Part shown: one piece after another, positions 16,072 to 23,215 of the stretch | How the letters are laid out: every line of letters starts with the position of its first letter | Numbering within the stretch: position 1 is the stretch's first letter | NCBI GenBank assembly: GCA_012842935.1 | Contig: DUSC01000165.1 | Span: forward strand, 1-32,728 | Direction: 5' to 3' | DNA from: Hyphomicrobiales bacterium | GTDB lineage: Bacteria; Pseudomonadota; Alphaproteobacteria; Rhizobiales; Rhizobiaceae | Length of the DNA: 32,728 bases | The notes under the pieces: model-generated | Databases searched by the model: none | The model's input: the letters and a program-made list of their open reading frames with translations, nothing else | What the model was told of the DNA's origin: nothing | Translations under genes and position numbers: made by a program

Positions 16072-16731
16072 TCAGTCCCCGAAGCGTGGCGCCGTGCGGT
16101 CGAGGATTTCGTTGGCCTCGGCAACCGCCCGGCGCGGATCGGTGCCGGGCGCGAATACCGCAGCCGAGAGCGCCACGAACTCGGCGCCGGTCGCCGCGAC
16201 GGACTCGACCGAGGCCACCTCCGAGCCGCCCATAACGATGCACGGCACCTCGATCATCTCGGCCCACCAGCGGCCCAGCGCGAGGCTGCGCGCATGCGGC
16301 TCCGGCGTCCTGTCGTAGCCGAAGCGGCCGAAGAACACGTAGTCCGGGCGTTCCTCGCCGATCTCGAGCGCCTCGTCGCGCGTCTTGCCGCCGGAGGCGC
16401 CGACGATCATGCGCCCCTGCAGGCGACGGACGGCGTCGGCGACGTCGGCCTTGTTTCCCTCGACATGCAGGCCGTCGGCGTGAACCCTGCCGGCGACGCG
16501 GCTGTCGCCCGCGACGACGGCGGCCACCCCGTGCTCCTGGGCGACGCGGACCGCGCGTTCGGCGAAAGCCTGGAAAGCGGCCTCGTCGTCACCGTACTGC
16601 GGGAGGATCACGGAAGCGACGTCGCCGCCGGAAAGCGCCGCACCCAGTGCCGCCTCGAATTCGGCGGCGGACGCATGCTCCGGCGCAATCAGCACGAGTC
16701 GGCAGCGGTCGGGCGGGTTCGGCGCGTTCAT
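16072..16731 (-). CDS. thiamine phosphate synthase-like TIM-barrel protein
   Basis: A 219-residue protein of the ThiE/TenI fold. The barrel phosphate-binding region is recognisable (CIVMGGSEVASVESVAATGA, residues about 165-185), as are ADGLHVEGNKADV and ERPDYVFFGRFGYD. Compared with ThiE from memory, HLGQ-D is replaced by LHVEGNKAD, GVSxH by IVGASGG, and the pyrophosphate-site residues are not all there, so it may not make thiamine phosphate. Annotation pipelines would call it thiamine phosphate synthase. There are no other thi genes or TPP-riboswitch motifs nearby. It is co-transcribed with the exported Sel1-repeat gene, an unusual partner. Confidence 0.8.
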   Translation of the reverse strand: MNAPNPPDRCRLVLIAPEHASAAEFEAALGAALSGGDVASVILPQYGDDEAAFQAFAERAVRVAQEHGVAAVVAGDSRVAGRVHADGLHVEGNKADVADAVRRLQGRMIVGASGGKTRDEALEIGEERPDYVFFGRFGYDRTPEPHARSLALGRWWAEMIEVPCIVMGGSEVASVESVAATGAEFVALSAAVFAPGTDPRRAVAEANEILDRTAPRFGD

Positions 16732-16880
16732 GTGATCATCCGTACGTCCCGGCCTATGAAGGCCGATCATGTTTGGATTGCGGCATAGTCCACCGTCTCG
16801 GTCTTGAACAGGGCCGCATCGGTTGCGGCCGCGCCGCCCTGCCGATATGGCTAACACCTCGCGCCCATCGCGGATGCCGC

Positions 16881-17657
16881 ATGCTTTCCCAGTTCTCGGA
16901 TCCTTCCTTCCTGACCGTCACCGTTCTCGCGGTGATCCTCGTCGGCCTGTCGAAGGGCGGGCTCGGCGGCGCCATGGGTTTCGTCGGCGTGCCGATGATG
17001 GCCCTCGTGATGTCGCCGGTCCAGGCGGCAGCGATCCTGCTTCCCATTCTCGTCCTCATGGATATCGTTTCCCTGTGGACCTGGCGGGGCAACTACCACC
17101 GGCCGACGCTCGTCGCGATGCTGCCGGGCGCACTGGCCGGCATCGCCGTCGGCTGGGCGACCGCGGCGCTCGTCACCGTCGGTGCCGTGCGCCTGATCGT
17201 CGGCGTCGTGGCGATCGCCTTCGTCGGGCGCTGGCTCTACCAGAGCGTCCGCCACGGGACGACCCACATCGCCTCCCCGAATGCGTTGGCGGCGGCCTTC
17301 TGGGGCGCGGTTTCGGGCTTCACCAGCTTCGTCGCCCATGTCGGCGGGCCGCCCTTCCAGATGTACGCCCTGCCGCTGCGGCTGGAGCAGCGCATTTTCA
17401 CCGGCACCAGCGTCATCTTCTTCGCCATCGTCAACGCGATGAAGCTGGTGCCCTACTTCGCGCTCGGCCAGTTCGACGCGACGAACCTGTCGACCTCGTT
17501 CCTGCTGATGCCGGTTGCGCCGCTCGCCACGCTCGCCGGCGCCTGGATCGTGCGGCGCATGAATGCCGAGGCTTTCTACGCCTTCTCCTACGGGACCGTC
17601 GGACTGATCGCGCTGAAGCTGGTCTATGACGGCGTCGCCGACATCATCGCGTCGTGA
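16881..17657 (+). CDS. TSUP-family (TauE/SafE) permease
   Basis: A 258-residue inner-membrane protein with about eight helices and the duplicated TSUP pattern: VILVGLSKGGLGGAMGFVGV near residues 19-38 and GFTSFVAHVGGPPFQMY near 148-164. TSUP proteins move sulfite, sulfonates or other organosulfur anions; the substrate here is not visible. The ATG at 16881 starts just before TM1. It precedes the acyl-CoA synthetase by 62 bases on the same strand. Confidence 0.9.
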   Translation: MLSQFSDPSFLTVTVLAVILVGLSKGGLGGAMGFVGVPMMALVMSPVQAAAILLPILVLMDIVSLWTWRGNYHRPTLVAMLPGALAGIAVGWATAALVTVGAVRLIVGVVAIAFVGRWLYQSVRHGTTHIASPNALAAAFWGAVSGFTSFVAHVGGPPFQMYALPLRLEQRIFTGTSVIFFAIVNAMKLVPYFALGQFDATNLSTSFLLMPVAPLATLAGAWIVRRMNAEAFYAFSYGTVGLIALKLVYDGVADIIAS

Positions 17658-17719
17658 CGCAATTCCATGCCTGTGCTTTGCCCCGCCCCTGTGCTTATAA
17701 GGCGGGAGTGGAGGACCAC

Positions 17720-19360
17720 ATGAGCAATCCCTACGAGCAGAACCTCGACAAGAACCCGGCCAACTACCAGCCGCTGACGCCGCTGACCTATCTGGAGCGC
17801 GCGGCGAAGGTCTATCCGGACCATACCGCAATCGTGCACGGAAGGCAGCGCGTCTCCCATGCGACCTTCTGGCGGCGCTCGCTCCAGCTCGCCTCGGCGC
17901 TCGCGGCGAAGGGCGTCGGCAAGGGCGACACGGTGAGCGTCATGCTGTCCAACACGCCGCCGATGCTGGAGGCGCATTTCGGCGTGCCGATGGTCAAGGC
18001 GGTGCTGCATTCGCTGAATACCCGACTCGACGCGGCGATCATCGCCTTCCAGCTCGACCACGCGGACTCCAAGGTGCTGATCGTCGACCGCGAGTTCTCC
18101 GCGGTCGTCAGGGACGCTCTCGCCATCGCCAGGGTCAAGCCGCTGGTCATCGACTTCGACGATCCGGAATATGCGGCGGATGCGCCCTATCCGAAAGGTC
18201 CGCGCATCGGCACGCTCGACTACGAGGAATTCGTCGCCAGCGGCGATCCCGCCTTTGCCTGGTCGATGCCGGACGACGAGTGGGATGCGATCTCGCTCAA
18301 CTACACGTCGGGGACCACCGGCAATCCGAAGGGCGTCGTCTACCACCATCGCGGCGCCGCCCTGATGGCCTACGCCAACACGATCCACGCCGGCATGGGC
18401 AAGCACCCGGTCTATCTGTGGACGCTGCCGATGTTCCACTGCAACGGCTGGTGCTTCCCGTGGACGCTGGCCGTGCAGGCCGGAACGCATGTCTGCCTGC
18501 GCTGGGTGCGCGCCAGGGCGATGTACGAGGCGATTGCCGACCACGGCGTGACCCATCTGTGCGGCGCGCCGATCGTCATGTCGACACTGCTCAACGCGGC
18601 CGAGGAGGACAAGCGGGACTTCCCGCAGACAGTGACCTTCAACACCGCCGCCGCGCCGCCGCCGGAGGCGGTGCTCGCCGGCATGGCCGACGCCGGCTTC
18701 GCCGTCACCCACCTCTACGGGCTGACCGAGACCTACGGGCCGGCGGTCGTCAACGAGTGGCACTCGGACTGGGATCATCTCGAGCGCGGCGCGCGCACGG
18801 CGAGGAAGGCGCGGCAGGGCGTGCGCTACGCGGCGCTGGAAGGGCTCACGGTCATGGATCCGGCGACGATGGTCGAGACACCCGCCGACGGCGAGACGAT
18901 CGGCGAGGTCATGTTCCGCGGCAACATCGTCATGAAGGGCTATCTGAAGAACAAGGCGGCGACCGAGGAGGCGTTCGCCGGCGGCTGGTTCCATTCGGGC
19001 GACCTCGGCGTCATGCATGCCGACGGCTACATCCAGTTGAAGGACCGCTCGAAGGACATCATCATCTCCGGTGGCGAGAACATCTCCTCGATCGAGGTCG
19101 AGGACGCGCTCTACAAGCACCCGGCCGTCGCCTCGTGCGGCGTCGTCGCCCGCCAGGACGACAAGTGGGGCGAGGTGCCCATCGCCTATGTCGAGCTGAA
19201 GCCGGGCAGGACGGCGACGGAAGCCGAGATCATCGAGCATTGCCGCACGCTGCTGGCGCGCTTCAAGTGCCCCAAGGCGGTGATCTTCGCCGATATCCCG
19301 AAGACGTCCACCGGCAAGATCCAGAAGTTCGTGCTCAGGCAGATGGCCAAGGCCGGCTGA
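17720..19360 (+). CDS. AMP-dependent acyl-CoA synthetase
   Basis: A 546-residue ANL-superfamily ligase that would activate a carboxylic acid with ATP to an acyl-adenylate and then form the CoA thioester. Motifs in order: YTSGTTGNPKGV (P-loop, about 195-206), HLYGLTETYGP (A5, about 330), GWFHSGDLGV (A7 Asp, about 421-430), KDRSKDIIISGGENISS (hinge, about 440-456) and PKTSTGKIQKFVLR with the A10 catalytic lysine near residue 534. The closest relatives I recognise are medium/long-chain enzymes of the AlkK or DmdB type. The acyl substrate is unassigned. GGAGG lies 6 bases before the ATG. A GGCCGGCC inverted repeat (19391-19416) follows the stop. Confidence 0.9.
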   Translation: MSNPYEQNLDKNPANYQPLTPLTYLERAAKVYPDHTAIVHGRQRVSHATFWRRSLQLASALAAKGVGKGDTVSVMLSNTPPMLEAHFGVPMVKAVLHSLNTRLDAAIIAFQLDHADSKVLIVDREFSAVVRDALAIARVKPLVIDFDDPEYAADAPYPKGPRIGTLDYEEFVASGDPAFAWSMPDDEWDAISLNYTSGTTGNPKGVVYHHRGAALMAYANTIHAGMGKHPVYLWTLPMFHCNGWCFPWTLAVQAGTHVCLRWVRARAMYEAIADHGVTHLCGAPIVMSTLLNAAEEDKRDFPQTVTFNTAAAPPPEAVLAGMADAGFAVTHLYGLTETYGPAVVNEWHSDWDHLERGARTARKARQGVRYAALEGLTVMDPATMVETPADGETIGEVMFRGNIVMKGYLKNKAATEEAFAGGWFHSGDLGVMHADGYIQLKDRSKDIIISGGENISSIEVEDALYKHPAVASCGVVARQDDKWGEVPIAYVELKPGRTATEAEIIEHCRTLLARFKCPKAVIFADIPKTSTGKIQKFVLRQMAKAG

Positions 19361-19390
19361 AAAAGCCTACCTGATCTACACGTTTGTCGC

Positions 19391-19416
19391 GGCCGGCCCT
19401 ACGCCCTCGGCCGGCC
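19391..19416. terminator. strong stem-loop after the acyl-CoA synthetase
   Basis: GGCCGGCC pairs with GGCCGGCC around a 10-base loop (CTACGCCCTC), followed by TTCC only. It may stop or pause transcription, but the T-run is poor. Confidence 0.35.
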
Positions 19417-19505
19417 TTCCGCTAGAGTGCCGCCCGTGCTGGCGGCGTCGTCGCCTGCGCATCGCAACCCTAATTCCCCGTGAGGGGGGAAACGGAGAGA
19501 ATGCA

Positions 19506-19886
19506 ATGCAAGGGGTCTCGCGCAACTTCTTCACCCTGGCGATCATCTATGCGCTCTGCGGCATGGCACTCGGCCTGCACATGTCGATCAGCGGCAACCA
19601 CCTGCAGACGCCGGTCCACGCCCACACCATGGCGGCGGGATGGCTGATGTCGGCCGTGTTCGCCTATTTCTACCACCTGTTCCCGGCCGCGGCTGCCGGC
19701 ATGCTCGCCAGGATCCATTTCTGGCTGACGGCCGTGAGCGGCATCGGCCTGCTCGTCGGGCTCTTCTTCCTGCTGGCAGGCAATCCTGCGATCGAGCCGC
19801 TGGTCGCAGCCTCGTCGATGGCCTTCTACGCGGGCATGTTCCTGTTCGCCTATATCGCGCTGACGGCGTTGTGGCGGGCGGCGTGA
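19506..19886 (+). CDS. small four-helix membrane protein, haem-copper-oxidase subunit I-like
   Basis: A 126-residue protein of four hydrophobic helices. The first two contain GLHMSISG and HAHTMAAGWLMSAVFAYFYH, which resembles the histidine-bearing helices of CcoN/NorB-type oxidase subunit I (His-x-His followed by Gly-Trp). Standard subunit I has twelve helices, so this is a mini-version rather than a fragment: it has its own ATG with GGAGAG upstream, and it ends cleanly after TM4. Proteins like this are annotated hypothetical or CcoN-like in alphaproteobacteria. Haem binding is inferred from the histidines. No other respiratory genes are adjacent. Confidence 0.7.
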   Translation: MQGVSRNFFTLAIIYALCGMALGLHMSISGNHLQTPVHAHTMAAGWLMSAVFAYFYHLFPAAAAGMLARIHFWLTAVSGIGLLVGLFFLLAGNPAIEPLVAASSMAFYAGMFLFAYIALTALWRAA

Positions 19887-19936
19887 CGACGAAACGTCTC
19901 GTCGCGGCACATGTCTTCCGCGCAGGGAGGTGCCCG

Positions 19937-19951
19937 TTAACCACCTGTTAA
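19937..19951. promoter_or_regulatory. CtrA-type binding site upstream of the sRNA
   Basis: TTAA-CCACCTG-TTAA is an exact match to the CtrA consensus TTAA-N7-TTAA. It overlaps the -35 zone of the presumed sRNA promoter, whose -10 is likely CTATAG (19968-19973). CtrA is the cell-cycle response regulator of alphaproteobacteria. Confidence 0.6.
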
Positions 19952-19979
19952 GCTTTATGGGCGTTTACTATAGCCGTCC

Positions 19980-20070
19980 AGTGATCTGGATTCTTACCGA
20001 GTGGTTGGAGCCACTTTGTTTGACGCCTCCCTGTTAACTCCTGAGAGCCGCCTTCCGCGGCTCTTTTTTT
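19980..20070 (+). ncRNA. trans-acting sRNA candidate, suhB/MmgR (alpha-r8)-like
   Basis: A promoter-like TGTTAA-N16-CTATAG precedes a transcript of about 90 nt. The transcript has a first hairpin (AGTGG TTGGAG CCACT, 20000-20015), a single-stranded stretch with GCCTCCCTGTTAACTCC (anti-Shine-Dalgarno CUCCC), and an intrinsic terminator AGAGCCGC/GCGGCTCT with seven T's. This design, including GGUUGGAGC, UUGUUUGAC and CCUCCC, is what I remember of the alphaproteobacterial suhB RNA (Rfam RF00519), whose S. meliloti member is MmgR. Hfq binding via the terminator U-tail is expected. There is no open reading frame of note inside. Confidence 0.65.
20044..20070 (+). terminator. Rho-independent terminator of the sRNA
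   Basis: AGAGCCGC-CTTCC-GCGGCTCT forms a perfect 8-bp stem followed by a run of seven T's. It is the strongest intrinsic terminator in the window. Confidence 0.9.
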
Positions 20071-20110
20071 CTTCGCGCGTCCGAAGGGCCGCGGCGACGC
20101 CCTTCGCCCG

Positions 20111-20125
20111 TTAACCTTCCGTTAA
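20111..20125. promoter_or_regulatory. CtrA-type binding site upstream of the RcdA-like gene
   Basis: TTAA-CCTTCCG-TTAA again matches TTAA-N7-TTAA exactly, 118 bases before the ATG of the DUF1465 gene. It is well placed to control that gene's promoter. Confidence 0.6.
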
Positions 20126-20242
20126 ACATAGGCTTGCCTTGCCTGGGGAGGTGAAGCATTTTCATATCGCCATCCTCTAGTGTGCGCAGCCTGGACGGGT
20201 GAAATGACCGCGGCCTTTGCCGTATCTGCAGGAACGTGAGAC

Positions 20243-20770
20243 ATGAAAGAGGCTTCCACCGAAGGCGCCGTCACGATCAGCCTGGCGGAACGTCGGGTGT
20301 TTTCCGAGTCCTTCAAGCCGCTCTACAACGAAGGCATGAGTCTGGTGGAACAGGCCGCCGAGTATCTCGACGGAAAGGGCCGCGCCGAGGCGAAGAAGCT
20401 GTCGCGGCTGGCGGCAACCCTCTACGCGGCGGAATCGATGCGTCTCACCACGCGGCTGATGCAGGTCGCTTCCTGGTTGCTTCTCCAGCGCGCCGCCAAT
20501 TCGGGCGAGATGACCCGCGAGCAGGTCGCCGCCGAGAAGGCCAAGGTCAGGCTCGACACGGCGTCGGCCTGCGAGCAGGCCGAAGGCTGGGCGGAACTGC
20601 CGGAAGCGTTCCGCGATCTCGTGACGCGTTCCCTGAGCCTGCAGAACCTCGTCCGCCGGATGGACGACCAGGTCTACGGCGGCGCCGTCGCGATGCCGCA
20701 GCCCCCGCGCCGGTCCAATCCGGTATCCGACCAGATCACGCTGCTGAACACCGCATTCGGCCGCGTCTGA
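20243..20770 (+). CDS. rcdA: DUF1465 / RcdA-like protein
   Basis: A 175-residue helical cytoplasmic protein. The conserved core reads KPLYNEGMSLVEQAAEYLDG (residues about 31-50), then LSRLAATLYAAESMRLTTRL and MQVASWLLLQRA, followed by an extended polar C-terminus ending in PPRRSNPVSDQI. This matches DUF1465 (PF07323), the family that, as I recall it, contains Caulobacter RcdA. RcdA is the adaptor linking CpdR-primed ClpXP to CtrA and other substrates. The ribosome binding site is GCAGGAA. The exact CtrA site upstream fits a feedback loop, since Caulobacter rcdA is reported to be CtrA-dependent. The DUF1465 call is firm; orthology to RcdA is inferred. Confidence 0.82.
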   Translation: MKEASTEGAVTISLAERRVFSESFKPLYNEGMSLVEQAAEYLDGKGRAEAKKLSRLAATLYAAESMRLTTRLMQVASWLLLQRAANSGEMTREQVAAEKAKVRLDTASACEQAEGWAELPEAFRDLVTRSLSLQNLVRRMDDQVYGGAVAMPQPPRRSNPVSDQITLLNTAFGRV

Positions 20771-20774
20771 CGCC

Positions 20775-21530
20775 CTATCGCGGCAGCAGGCCGTCGAAAA
20801 TCGGCAGCGCCAGCACTGCGGCGAGGACGATGAGACCGTAGGTCGAGAGCCGGTAGGTGCGTTCGCTCGACCGGTCGAAGCCGCGCGCTCCGGCGAGAAG
20901 GCCGGCGAGATAGACGGGCGCGGCGGCCAGCGCGATCATCACCACCTCCGCCTTCAGCAGTCCGGCCGCCCAGATGTTGCCGAGCGAGACGACTTCGCCG
21001 AGCAGGAAGAGGGTCAGCAGGTTGGCGCGCACGATCGCCGCCGGCAGGCCCGAGGCCATCCAGTAGGCGATCACCGGCGGTCCCGGAATCGAGGCGATGC
21101 CGGAAAGGACGCCGGCGACGCCGCCGACGCCGAGCGAGACGGCGGCATTGCGCGGGCCGCGGTAGCGGTAGCCCGACATCAGGGTCGCAGCGCAGAGGAG
21201 AACCGCGATCGAGATCGCCCAGCGCAGCGCCTGCGTGTCGCCGTGAGTGAGAATGTAGATGCCGGCAGGGAAGAAGAAGAACAGGCCGGCAGTGACCGGC
21301 AGCACCTCGCGCCATCTTGCCAGAGGCAGGACGGGCAGGGTGATCGGCACCGCCGGCAGGGAATCGATCAGGACGACGATCACCAGCGCGGCCTGCGGAC
21401 CATAGAGCGCCCCCGCGACCGGCGCGACGATCATGCCGGAGCCGAAGCCCGACAGTCCCTTCGCCAGTCCGGCGACGAGGACGGTTGCGAGGAGCGCGGC
21501 GAGGGTCGCGTCGAACGCCGGAAATGCCAT
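20775..21530 (-). CDS. second TSUP-family (TauE/SafE) permease
   Basis: A 251-residue membrane protein with the TSUP repeats VLVAGLAKGLSGFGSGMIV near residues 18-36 and GIASIPGPPVIAYWMASGL near 140-160, and about eight helices. It differs clearly in sequence from the permease at 16881, so it is a separate subfamily rather than a recent duplicate. The start at 21530 lies before TM1; the longer open frame through the ruvC antisense is an artefact. The transported anion is unknown. It is divergent from ruvC and convergent with the RcdA-like gene. Confidence 0.9.
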   Translation of the reverse strand: MAFPAFDATLAALLATVLVAGLAKGLSGFGSGMIVAPVAGALYGPQAALVIVVLIDSLPAVPITLPVLPLARWREVLPVTAGLFFFFPAGIYILTHGDTQALRWAISIAVLLCAATLMSGYRYRGPRNAAVSLGVGGVAGVLSGIASIPGPPVIAYWMASGLPAAIVRANLLTLFLLGEVVSLGNIWAAGLLKAEVVMIALAAAPVYLAGLLAGARGFDRSSERTYRLSTYGLIVLAAVLALPIFDGLLPR

Positions 21531-21654
21531 GCCGACACTTCCGCCGGGGCGCGGGCCTTTCCATAGCGCCAGCGGCGGACAGCGATCGGTGCAGATGTTT
21601 TGCTTTTGTTCACTTTCCTCTGGCAAGCCGGGCGCGAGCCAATAGAGTGGCACG

Positions 21655-22170
21655 ATGGCAAAGACGATTCGCATCCTCGGTATCGATCCGGGCCTCCGGC
21701 GCACCGGATGGGGCGTGGTCGACGTCGAGGGCAACGCGCTGCGCTTCGTCGCCGCCGGCACGGTGCGCTCCGACGAGGCGGCTGCGCTCGCCGACCGGCT
21801 CTGCCAGCTCCACGACGGACTGCTGGCCGTGCTCGACCTGCACCGACCCGACGAGGCGGCGGTGGAGGCGACCTTCGTCAACAGGGACGCTTCCGCGACG
21901 CTGAAGCTCGGCCAGGCGCGCGGCATCGCCATGCTGGTGCCGGCGCGCGCCGGACTGTCCGTCGCGGAATATGCGCCGAACGCGGTGAAGAAGAGCGTCA
22001 TCGGCGTCGGCCATGGCGACAAGAAGCAGGTCCAGACAATGGTGAAGGTGCTGCTGCCGAAATCCGCGGCCGACACGGCGGACGCGGCCGATGCGCTGGC
22101 GATCGCCATCTGCCACGCCCATCACCGGCAGAGCGTGGTCGGCCGCATGGCGGCGGCGATGGTCGGCTGA
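21655..22170 (+). CDS. ruvC: crossover junction endodeoxyribonuclease RuvC
   Basis: A 171-residue Holliday-junction resolvase that cuts four-way junctions symmetrically after RuvAB branch migration. The RNase H-like catalytic acids are intact: Asp11 in [14 protein letters not shown], Glu71 in [18 protein letters not shown], and the paired Asp143/Asp146 in [16 protein letters not shown]. Length and motifs are normal. It begins the ruv cluster, but instead of ruvA the next ORF is the antitoxin/toxin chimera at 22248. Confidence 0.97.
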   Translation: MAKTIRILGIDPGLRRTGWGVVDVEGNALRFVAAGTVRSDEAAALADRLCQLHDGLLAVLDLHRPDEAAVEATFVNRDASATLKLGQARGIAMLVPARAGLSVAEYAPNAVKKSVIGVGHGDKKQVQTMVKVLLPKSAADTADAADALAIAICHAHHRQSVVGRMAAAMVG

Positions 22171-22194
22171 GCCGGCGATCGAAGCCGCAGTTCG

Positions 22195-22247
22195 TTCTTG
22201 ACTTGTTCTCAAGGTAAGATAAGTCCTTACATGTCAAGGAGCCGTCG
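22195..22247 (+). promoter_or_regulatory. promoter/operator of the chimeric ORF
   Basis: TTGACT at 22198 is a good -35 element, and the following TTCTCAAGGTAAGATAAGTC runs into CTTACATG. GTAAG (22214-22218) and CTTAC (22226-22230) form an inverted pair spaced by 7 bases over the likely -10. AAGGAG at 22236-22241 is the ribosome binding site. The AT-rich character contrasts with the ruv genes. An inverted repeat over a TA promoter is the usual autoregulatory operator. Confidence 0.55.
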
Positions 22248-22517
22248 ATGCGCGTGACCAGCAAGGGCCAGGTGACCATTCCGCGGGACTTGCGCGAAAG
22301 TTTCGGCATCGGTCCGAACGGCGAGGGCGTGTTCGCCGTCGAGGGCGGCAAGATCACCGTCGCGCCGCGAGGCGGCCGACGCGACAGGGTTCTGCCCGAC
22401 TTCTTCGTCGGCGCGCACGCGACCATCCGTGGCTATCCGATCCTCACCGGCGATCGTGATGGTTACCGGGCCCATTTCCCCGGCGTCGAACCGATCGCCC
22501 CGGAGAGCCATCCATGA
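22248..22517 (+). CDS. chimeric AbrB antitoxin/PIN toxin remnant
   Basis: An 89-residue ORF made of two unrelated halves. Residues 1-43 are a SpoVT/AbrB (MazE/VapB-type) DNA-binding domain: [20 protein letters not shown], with [11 protein letters not shown]. Residues 48-85 read [20 protein letters not shown] then [14 protein letters not shown], the C-terminal third of a VapC PIN toxin of the PDFFIGAHA...LTRD...YF...LIAP type. Asp51 and Asp69 match the third and fourth PIN acids; the first Asp and middle Glu are missing, so no nuclease activity is expected. The simplest history is an in-frame internal deletion fusing antitoxin head to toxin tail. Its operator is retained. It ends 14 bases before ruvA. 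Confidence 0.85.
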   Translation: MRVTSKGQVTIPRDLRESFGIGPNGEGVFAVEGGKITVAPRGGRRDRVLPDFFVGAHATIRGYPILTGDRDGYRAHFPGVEPIAPESHP

Positions 22518-22530
22518 CGTCGGTTCGGCC

Positions 22531-23151
22531 GTGATCGGCAAGCTCAAGGGCACGCTCGACGAGATCGACGAGGACAACTGCACCGTCGACGTGCACGGCG
22601 TCGGCTACGTCGCCCATTGCTCGGCGAAGACGCTCGCGGCGCTGCCGCCGCCGGGCGAGGCGGTGGTGCTCTACATCGAGACCTACGTGCGCGAGGACAT
22701 GATCCGGCTGTACGGTTTCCAGACCCCGCTCGAGCGCGAATGGTTCCGCCTGCTGATGGGCAACGTCCAGGGGGTCGGCGCCAAGGTGGCGCTCGCCGTC
22801 CTTTCGACGCTGTCGCCGCCGGAACTCGCCAACGCGATCGCGCTGCGCGACATCGCCATGGTTTCGCGGGCGCCCGGCGTCGGCAGGAAGGTCGCCGAGC
22901 GCATCGTCACCGAGCTGAAGAACAAGGCGCCGGCCTTCGCCGGTCCGGCGTCGGGCACGATCGGGCTGAAGCAGGAGCTCGGCGAGGGCGTCGCCCCGGC
23001 GCCGGTCGCCGACGCGGTGTCGGCGCTGACCAACCTCGGCTATTCGCGCGACGTCGCGGCGAACGCGGTGGCGGCGGCGCTGAAGGCAGCCGGAGACGGC
23101 GCGGATTCGGCAAAGCTGATCCGGCTGGGGCTGAAGGAACTGGCACGGTAG
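22531..23151 (+). CDS. ruvA: Holliday junction branch-migration protein RuvA
   Basis: A 206-residue RuvA, the tetramer that grips the Holliday junction and recruits RuvB. The OB-fold domain starts [20 protein letters not shown] with GVGYVAHCS. The helix-hairpin-helix pair is [14 protein letters not shown] and [19 protein letters not shown]. The RuvB-binding domain III follows an Ala/Gly/Pro linker ([20 protein letters not shown]). The start is a GTG replacing the usual ATG. No strong ribosome binding site sits directly ahead (GGAGAG is 24 bases back, inside the chimeric ORF's end), so translation may lean on the chimera. Confidence 0.95.
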   Translation: MIGKLKGTLDEIDEDNCTVDVHGVGYVAHCSAKTLAALPPPGEAVVLYIETYVREDMIRLYGFQTPLEREWFRLLMGNVQGVGAKVALAVLSTLSPPELANAIALRDIAMVSRAPGVGRKVAERIVTELKNKAPAFAGPASGTIGLKQELGEGVAPAPVADAVSALTNLGYSRDVAANAVAAALKAAGDGADSAKLIRLGLKELAR

Positions 23152-23167
23152 GATTGCCATCGATCTT

Positions 23168-23215
23168 CGTCCTTACTACTCTCAAAAAGTAAGGAAAGCC
23201 CGCAGGAGTCGGACA
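23168..23215 (+). promoter_or_regulatory. promoter/operator of the vapBC module
   Basis: CTTAC (23172-23176) and GTAAG (23189-23193) are inverted around TACTCTCAAAAA, and GCAGGAG precedes the ATG. The segment TCTCAA...GTAAG also occurs in the leader of the chimeric ORF (22207-22218), suggesting a shared operator. Confidence 0.5.

Noticed and set aside
16732-16880. TPP riboswitch ahead of the ThiE-like gene
   Set aside because: No CUGAGA thi-box or matching stem is visible in the 149-base divergent spacer.
17624-19240. 538-codon minus-strand frame antisense to the acyl-CoA synthetase
   Set aside because: The plus-strand gene has all ANL motifs; the antisense product is Asp/Arg/Val-rich and motif-free.
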